Assembly: GCF_020217005.1 (NCBI RefSeq)
Contig: NZ_JAIWOI010000205.1
Coordinates: forward strand, 1-10,000
Source: Rheinheimera sp.
GTDB taxonomy: Bacteria > Pseudomonadota > Gammaproteobacteria > Enterobacterales > Alteromonadaceae
DNA length: 10,000 nucleotides
Direction of reading: 5' to 3'
Under the pieces are notes generated by a model. The model was not told where the DNA came from, made no database searches, and was given only the letters and a program-made list of their open reading frames with translations. A program made the position numbers and the translations under genes. Below are positions 6,701-10,000 of this stretch, in pieces; position 1 is the first letter of the stretch, and the number at the start of each line of letters is the position of its first letter.

Positions 6701-7608
6701 TGTGCCAGCGCCAGCGTACCAGCGGCATCAGCTAACCAGATATTCTGGTGTCGGTCTGCAAACAGCTGCATCCAGGGTTGCGCCAACGCCTGATTTTGCC
6801 AAAGTCCGGAATCAGGTTGGTATAAATAAAGCTCTTGCGAAGATAAAAGCCATACCTGACCTAGGGGATCTACCTCCAACGCCGACGCATAAAAATTTTC
6901 CGGCGTTGTGACCGCTTGCAGCTGTTGTTGAGTGAACCTGTACAGTTTTTGGTGTTGTGCCAATAACCAGAGCTGCTGGTCAGGTCCAAGCGCCAAATCT
7001 GTTTGTTGCGGTAAATTCAGCGCATAATGTTGCCAGTTTTGGCTGGCCAAATCGTAACGTGCCAGTCTGGCTTCTTTAGACCAGAGCCAAACCGATGTAC
7101 CGTCACTGACTCCCTGCACCCAGGCTGCTGTTGTCATATTGTTGCGCCATAACAACGTGGCGTCAGCCGAATTGTCCGACCATTGCCAGAGTTCCTGCTC
7201 CGTTAGTATCAAAGGTACAGCGTTATCCGACAAAAACAACGACTTAATCTGTTCTTTACTTTGCCAAATTTGGCGAAATTGCCCGCTTTGCTGCTCAAAT
7301 AACCAGATTTGATCAACGCTGGCTAACCACAATTGGTGCTGATCTAAGGTCAGTAGCTGAACCAAAGCCTGAGTTTGTAATTCTGCGGGTAAGTTATAAG
7401 ACTGATGTTCATGGCCATCAAAACGATGTAGCTGAGTGCTGGTGCTCCACCATAACAAGCCCGATTTATCCTGAGTAAAGAGTTCAATCGCCAAATGCTG
7501 AGATTGGCGCGAGTGCACCATAGGCTGGACCTGCAAATAAGCGTGAAGACCCGTGCTACAAAATACAAGCCAAAGCGCCAGGCAAAATTTAAGGCAACGC
7601 AGCAGCAT
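3724..7608 (-). CDS. Periplasmic propeller sensor with PAS, degenerate GGDEF and EAL domains (c-di-GMP phosphodiesterase)
   Basis: A 1294-aa inner-membrane signalling protein predicted to hydrolyse c-di-GMP in response to a periplasmic signal. Signal peptide 1-23 (cleavage after LHA). Residues ~40-580 hold about a dozen short repeats of the Reg_prop type (xLWLxxxxxLYxY), enough for one or two beta-propellers. A Y_Y_Y-like domain lies at ~595-690, a membrane helix at ~694-718, PAS at ~735-850, GGDEF at ~860-1025 and EAL at ~1040-1285. The cyclase signature is GIDEF (939-943), with Ile for the second Gly, and no RxxD inhibitory site precedes it. The EAL domain keeps EAL (1071-1073), Asn1130, EITE (1162-1165), DDFGTGYSS (1192-1200), Lys1213, EGVE (1249-1252) and Gln1269. 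The sensor part is about 15% glutamine by my count. GGGG (7623..7620) is 11 nt before the ATG; TAA just upstream excludes longer starts. Ligand unknown. Confidence 0.93.
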   Translation of the reverse strand: MLLRCLKFCLALWLVFCSTGLHAYLQVQPMVHSRQSQHLAIELFTQDKSGLLWWSTSTQLHRFDGHEHQSYNLPAELQTQALVQLLTLDQHQLWLASVDQIWLFEQQSGQFRQIWQSKEQIKSLFLSDNAVPLILTEQELWQWSDNSADATLLWRNNMTTAAWVQGVSDGTSVWLWSKEARLARYDLASQNWQHYALNLPQQTDLALGPDQQLWLLAQHQKLYRFTQQQLQAVTTPENFYASALEVDPLGQVWLLSSQELYLYQPDSGLWQNQALAQPWMQLFADRHQNIWLADAAGTLALAQLSALNVQASRSTTLWDNKNQNWQPVPQQLVLLHPVPGQITSLTFPFALEQVKKFWYQQQYFVWVGQQIWRFDVANAQWILAEKEPVLDLAVTQDQFWYLTHKGLWQWEPASASAVLLSDQASWFLVRFQAGQLWLAGSNRLYSYRLAERQLNAYGLNPCESSPCLDPRQIQDLVAAPEGLWLLTPDQLYHYKTEQSSNKLTLALQQQWQVPRQQQHLLIQQQQAWLWSKQQLHLIDLKDNSLLQWQLNQGEYLLPYQAKIDQGKFFINSSIGHYQADLIQPKPQLTVNPIRLELVAENGQHLKQQEHLLQLDSWGPEVEFRLSHYPTAGKQWNYFRYSLDYAPAVTLSYPQRQFKLQLGDSGQYQLKIEASQDGMTWQQADHYQLHFNRYWWIQQSWLWLMLFLSVMMLALLLWRYRVHQNRLHQRLEQQLMISSLFDNTQDAVWLGDEQLRIEKVNQAFCEITGFTAKQIEGQTLQLYTAQGHQTELLKTIVQQLQQFSFWRGEVWSKKANGDNFALSLAITLLSGKGAQEPKLYLAIFSDVTNRKLNERELRKLSTRDPLTQLPNRALFLEHLDRAFFSCSSRFPHFAVLLVDLDRFAKINDSLGHDSGNLLLKMVAERLQKLLPAGYILAKLGIDEFAILVPSHFSLEQFDLLLNRLSLQLLLQIRQPLQMGDLEITLTASIGIAIYPEDGRSSDILLRSADTALHHAKQMGRNNAQFFNDKMLQRTPEYLALESDLWRGIAQGEFKVVYQPKYNVSSNTIVGYEALCRWHNPARGMVSPVMFIPIAEENGVIIQLDRLVFSQVCAQIQQWQQQGQMRGRVAVNLSVQQLQQPDLIEFLQKELQHYQLDASLLELEITETAMMRDAEHCLEMMHQLKAMGFTLALDDFGTGYSSLGYLKRFPIDTLKIDRAFIKDMDTSEQDRNITSTIIRLAGYLKIAVVAEGVETEMQAYLLHVMGCEVVQGYLFSPPVQAEQIALLLDKEPKNHN

Positions 7609-7670
7609 CTGAATTTATTCCCCTGACAATCTCTCATTTAAATTACTGATAAATCAGCACGCTGGTTCAC

Positions 7671-7700
7671 ACTATAGCTTTAGGCTCGGCAGCTTAGCAA
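7671..7700 (-). promoter_or_regulatory. Candidate promoter of the GGDEF/EAL sensor gene
   Basis: Read on the minus strand, TTGCTA (7700..7695), an 18-nt spacer and TATAGT (7676..7671) resemble a sigma-70 promoter (4/6 and 5/6 matches). It sits just after the trmL stop and would give a leader of about 57 nt. The palindrome CTGAT-AA-ATCAG (7646-7657) lies in that leader and could be an operator or small hairpin. Without this promoter the gene could be read from trmL, 94 bp upstream on the same strand. Confidence 0.4.
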
Positions 7701-7702
7701 AC

Positions 7703-8170
7703 TCAGGGCCTTGCTCCGGCATAACCTAACTGACGCCATGACTCATAGACGAACACTGAGACAGCATTGGACAAGTTCATTGAGCGGCTATCCGGTGTCA
7801 TTGGAATACGTAGCCATTGGTCTTTAGGTAAAGTTGCCAGCAGATCTGCAGGTAAACCTCTACTTTCCGGTCCAAAAACTAACGCATCACCTAACTGGTA
7901 CTGTGCATCGCTATGGTGATTGCTGCCCTTGGTGGTACAGGCAAAAACTCTGGTCGGTTTCACGTCCGCTAAAAAGGCGGCGAAGTTAGCGTGACGTTTA
8001 ACATCAGCAAATTCGTGATAATCCAGACCCGCTCTTTTAATACGTTTATCATCCCAAGCGAAACCCAGAGGCTCAATTAAATGCAAACGAAAGCCTGTAT
8101 TGGCACAAAGCCGGATAATATTACCGGTATTAGGCGGAATTTCTGGTTCATATAACACTATGTCTAACAT
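7703..8170 (-). CDS. trmL: tRNA (cytidine/uridine-34-2'-O)-methyltransferase TrmL
   Basis: A SPOUT-family, trefoil-knot methyltransferase that uses SAM to 2'-O-methylate the wobble nucleotide of two tRNA-Leu species. The 155-aa protein is nearly collinear with E. coli TrmL (157 aa): [19 protein letters not shown] (4-22, motif 1), [19 protein letters not shown] (36-54), FGPESRGLP (99-107, motif 2) and [18 protein letters not shown] (122-139, motif 3, the SAM-binding knot). The open frame extends to an ATG at 8221 (17 more residues), but 8170 gives the family N-terminus MLDIVLYEP and has GGAA 6 nt upstream, so I use 8170. It is divergent from fieF. In E. coli it is next to cysE and gpsA. Confidence 0.97.
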   Translation of the reverse strand: MLDIVLYEPEIPPNTGNIIRLCANTGFRLHLIEPLGFAWDDKRIKRAGLDYHEFADVKRHANFAAFLADVKPTRVFACTTKGSNHHSDAQYQLGDALVFGPESRGLPADLLATLPKDQWLRIPMTPDSRSMNLSNAVSVFVYESWRQLGYAGARP

Positions 8171-8216
8171 GATAATTTCCAAATTTTTAAGCGCTGTGAG
8201 TGTATCAAAATTGGCG

Positions 8217-8257
8217 TACAATGCCTATGGATGCTGAAGACAAAACAGCCAGAGGTG
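8217..8257 (+). promoter_or_regulatory. Candidate -10 box and Shine-Dalgarno that decide the fieF start
   Basis: TACAAT (8217-8222, 5/6 match) would start transcription near 8229; the -35 region is poor. AGAGGTG (8251-8257) is a good ribosome-binding site 9 nt before the ATG at 8267. The alternative ATG at 8231 would lie almost at the transcript start with no ribosome-binding site, so 8267 is preferred. Confidence 0.45.
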
Positions 8258-8266
8258 GGCACTTTG

Positions 8267-9175
8267 ATGACGCAAACTACGAAAAATACCGACTATCAAC
8301 TTTGGGTTAAGCGCTCAGGCTATCTGACATTGAGCATAGCTTTAACTATTTTGCTGTTGAAATTCAGCGCTGTGCTGGCAACGAATTCCAGCTCAGTGTT
8401 GGCGTCCTTTACTGATGCATCTATGGACTTATTAGTATCCGTATTAAATTTTGCCGTGCTGCGGTATGCCTTACGCCCTGCAGACCACAATCATGGCTTT
8501 GGCCACGGCAAAGCCGAAGCTGTGATGGCTTTATTACAGGCTGCTTTTTTAACCGGAGCTGCAGTGCTACTGTTGACTCAAACCTTCAGTCGGTTAAATC
8601 AAACTGAAGCTATACAGCAATTGGCTTTTGGCATGTGGATCACAGTGTTGTGTGCCGGATTAACCCTGACCTTAGTGCTGGCACAACGCTGGATTATAAA
8701 GCGCACCGGCTCACTGGCGGTGAAAGCAGATTTACTGCACTACCGAAGTGATTTGTTAATGAATTTGTTGGTTCTGACCGCGCTGTTTTTAGCCAGCCAG
8801 AATTTGCTTTGGGTGGATAATCTGGTTGCAGTGTTGATTTGTGGGTATTTGCTCTACAGTGCCTTCGAACTCGCTAAAGAAGCATTGCAGCATTTGCTGG
8901 ATGAACAATTACCGGCCGACCAACTGGCTCGCATAGAGCAAACCTTACTAACACAAGCCGATGTACTGGCCGTGGAGCAATTAAAAACCCGTCAGGCGGG
9001 GCCCCATATCTTTATTCAACTGCGTCTGGTATTGCAGGATGATTTATCTTTACTGGCCGCTCATGAGATAGTCGACAAGGCAGAGCAACAGCTAATGACT
9101 CTGTACAAGCAAGCAGAAGTTATTATTCATGCTGAACCTTATTCAGAGTCCGAGCTGAAGAAAAAACCGGTTTAG
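8267..9175 (+). CDS. fieF: Cation diffusion facilitator (FieF/YiiP-like Zn/Fe efflux)
   Basis: An inner-membrane homodimeric proton/divalent-metal antiporter that exports Zn, Fe or related ions. The 302-aa protein has six predicted membrane helices and a cytoplasmic C-terminal domain. The transport site is complete: Asp50 and Asp54 (TDASMD) in helix 2 and His158 and Asp162 (HYRSD) in helix 5, each shifted by five from E. coli D45, D49, H153 and D157. PADHNHGFGHGKAEA (71-85) is the conserved loop. In the C-terminal domain, His266 and His288 match E. coli H261 and H283, but the positions of H232 and H248 are Glu237 and Arg253, and D285 is Glu290, so the dimer-interface zinc site is altered. The start at 8267 is chosen from the ribosome-binding site and family length (about 300). 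Its 3' end overlaps pldB by 33 bp. Confidence 0.9.
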   Translation: MTQTTKNTDYQLWVKRSGYLTLSIALTILLLKFSAVLATNSSSVLASFTDASMDLLVSVLNFAVLRYALRPADHNHGFGHGKAEAVMALLQAAFLTGAAVLLLTQTFSRLNQTEAIQQLAFGMWITVLCAGLTLTLVLAQRWIIKRTGSLAVKADLLHYRSDLLMNLLVLTALFLASQNLLWVDNLVAVLICGYLLYSAFELAKEALQHLLDEQLPADQLARIEQTLLTQADVLAVEQLKTRQAGPHIFIQLRLVLQDDLSLLAAHEIVDKAEQQLMTLYKQAEVIIHAEPYSESELKKKPV

Positions 9176-10000
9176 TGCCGCAAGTAATTGGTTGCGCAGA
9201 GGATCGCTTTCAAAAATTATTTCATGTAATGCGCCTTGGATCTTTACCAGTTCACAAGGCTGGCCTTGTTGTTTCTGCCAGTACTGATGTTGCATTTTGT
9301 TAGCCACCACCCTGTCTTCTGAAGCCTGAACAATAAGCTGAGGTAAGGACAGGGCCTCAGCCTGCTGCAAGGCGTCTATGGCTTGCAGTGACTGCTGCAA
9401 CCAACGCACTGAAACTCCGCCCAATTGCAATTCAGGTTGTATTTGATACAGGTGGCGAAATTGTTGATAACGCACCAGGCTATGAGTCAGTTGATTCCGC
9501 TCAAAGTCCTTGTCCTGATAGGGTTTCTGGCCTGGAAAGTAGCGTTCTGTATGACCGGATGCATTCTGTAGTTTAGCGAGCAAAGCTACCAGTATTTTTG
9601 CCATGGCTGTTGGTAAAGGCCAGGTTTGAATACCAAACATAGGAGAGCAATAGACGGCTCCGCTAAAACCATGGTCATGATGTTGCTGCAGGTAGCGGCA
9701 CAAAATGGCGCTCCCCATGGAGTGAGCCAAGCCCAATAGCGGGGCTTGTTGTGCCGGCACTATATGCTGTGAGAGCCAGAGGGCGAAGTCCTGCACATAA
9801 TGCTGAAAATCTGCCACATCACCCAAATGCCGATCTGTCTTGTGTCGATCCGATAAACCCTGACCTCTGTGATCAATCAGATGCACAGTAAAACCGGCCT
9901 GATACAAGTCAAAGCAGAACTCCTGATATTTTTGGCCCGCTTCTATGCGGCCAGGGGATAAAACTATTTCGGCTCTGGGGGTTGGATGGCGAAAACTGTT
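9143..10000 (-). CDS. pldB: Lysophospholipase L2-like alpha/beta hydrolase (partial, N-terminus off the right edge)
   Basis: An alpha/beta-hydrolase likely to remove the remaining acyl chain from lysophospholipids at the inner membrane. The frame is open to the window edge, giving 285 codons; the N-terminal ~40-50 residues are missing. The visible start reads IVLSPGRIEAGQKYQEF, then VHLIDHRGQGLSDR, which match the E. coli PldB pattern (CPGRIES, IDHRGQG). The catalytic triad, numbered within the visible fragment, is Ser94 in AHSMGSA (GxSxG type), Asp229 in ASEDRVV and His259 in GALHEIIFE. CSPMFGI follows the nucleophile strand, also typical. A TTG at 9907 could be taken for a start but lies inside the conserved domain. 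It converges on and overlaps fieF. The substrate is inferred from the family; a related hydrolase with another ester substrate is possible. Confidence 0.88.
   Translation of the reverse strand, partial: NSFRHPTPRAEIVLSPGRIEAGQKYQEFCFDLYQAGFTVHLIDHRGQGLSDRHKTDRHLGDVADFQHYVQDFALWLSQHIVPAQQAPLLGLAHSMGSAILCRYLQQHHDHGFSGAVYCSPMFGIQTWPLPTAMAKILVALLAKLQNASGHTERYFPGQKPYQDKDFERNQLTHSLVRYQQFRHLYQIQPELQLGGVSVRWLQQSLQAIDALQQAEALSLPQLIVQASEDRVVANKMQHQYWQKQQGQPCELVKIQGALHEIIFESDPLRNQLLAALNRFFLQLGL

Noticed and set aside
7555..7561. Lipobox in the sensor signal peptide (LVFC, Cys17)
   Set aside because: Phe at the -1 position does not fit a signal peptidase II site; LHA before Tyr24 is a better ordinary cleavage site.
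8171..8221. N-terminal extension of TrmL to the ATG at 8221
   Set aside because: The extra 17 residues are absent from the family, while 8170 has a ribosome-binding site and the standard N-terminus.
8231..8266. N-terminal extension of FieF to the ATG at 8231
   Set aside because: It has no ribosome-binding site and lies at the predicted transcript start; 8267 has AGAGGTG at good spacing.
9905..9907. TTG start for pldB
   Set aside because: The frame stays open upstream to the edge and the upstream residues (SPGRIEAGQKY) match conserved PldB sequence.

Overview
The window looks like a housekeeping segment of a gammaproteobacterial chromosome. Codon use and moderate GC look uniform throughout. 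Protein similarity recalled from memory (SecB, GrxC, GpsA, TrmL, FieF and PldB all resemble the E. coli proteins but clearly differ) suggests an Alteromonadales/Chromatiales-type organism such as Rheinheimera. The genus is inference; the class is well supported because SecB and the yibN-grxC-secB-gpsA gene order are proteobacterial hallmarks.

Layout, left to right. (1) The N-terminal half of gpmI, cofactor-independent phosphoglycerate mutase, on the minus strand and cut by the left edge. (2) A divergent promoter region. (3) A tight plus-strand operon, yibN-grxC-secB-gpsA: a membrane-anchored rhodanese, glutaredoxin 3, the SecB export chaperone and glycerol-3-phosphate dehydrogenase. (4) About 550 bp without genes, filled mostly by a tandem array of ERIC-type (IRU) palindromic repeats: three full 127-bp units, one internally deleted unit and one partial unit. 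A terminator-like hairpin follows. (5) A 1294-residue minus-strand gene for a periplasmic beta-propeller/Y_Y_Y sensor joined through one membrane helix to PAS, GGDEF and EAL domains. The cyclase motif is degenerate (GIDEF) and the phosphodiesterase motifs are intact. (6) trmL, a tRNA 2'-O-methyltransferase, minus strand. (7) fieF-like cation-efflux transporter, plus strand, divergent from trmL. (8) pldB-like lysophospholipase, minus strand, overlapping fieF tail to tail and running off the right edge.

Most of the genes match the E. coli neighbourhood gpmI/yibN/grxC/secB/gpsA/cysE/trmL. Here cysE is absent between gpsA and trmL, and the repeat array plus the c-di-GMP sensor gene occupy its place. 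I saw no tRNA, rRNA, CRISPR array, transposase or phage gene. The strongest unusual signals are the tandem ERIC array with its alternating A/B units, and the degenerate cyclase in the large sensor.
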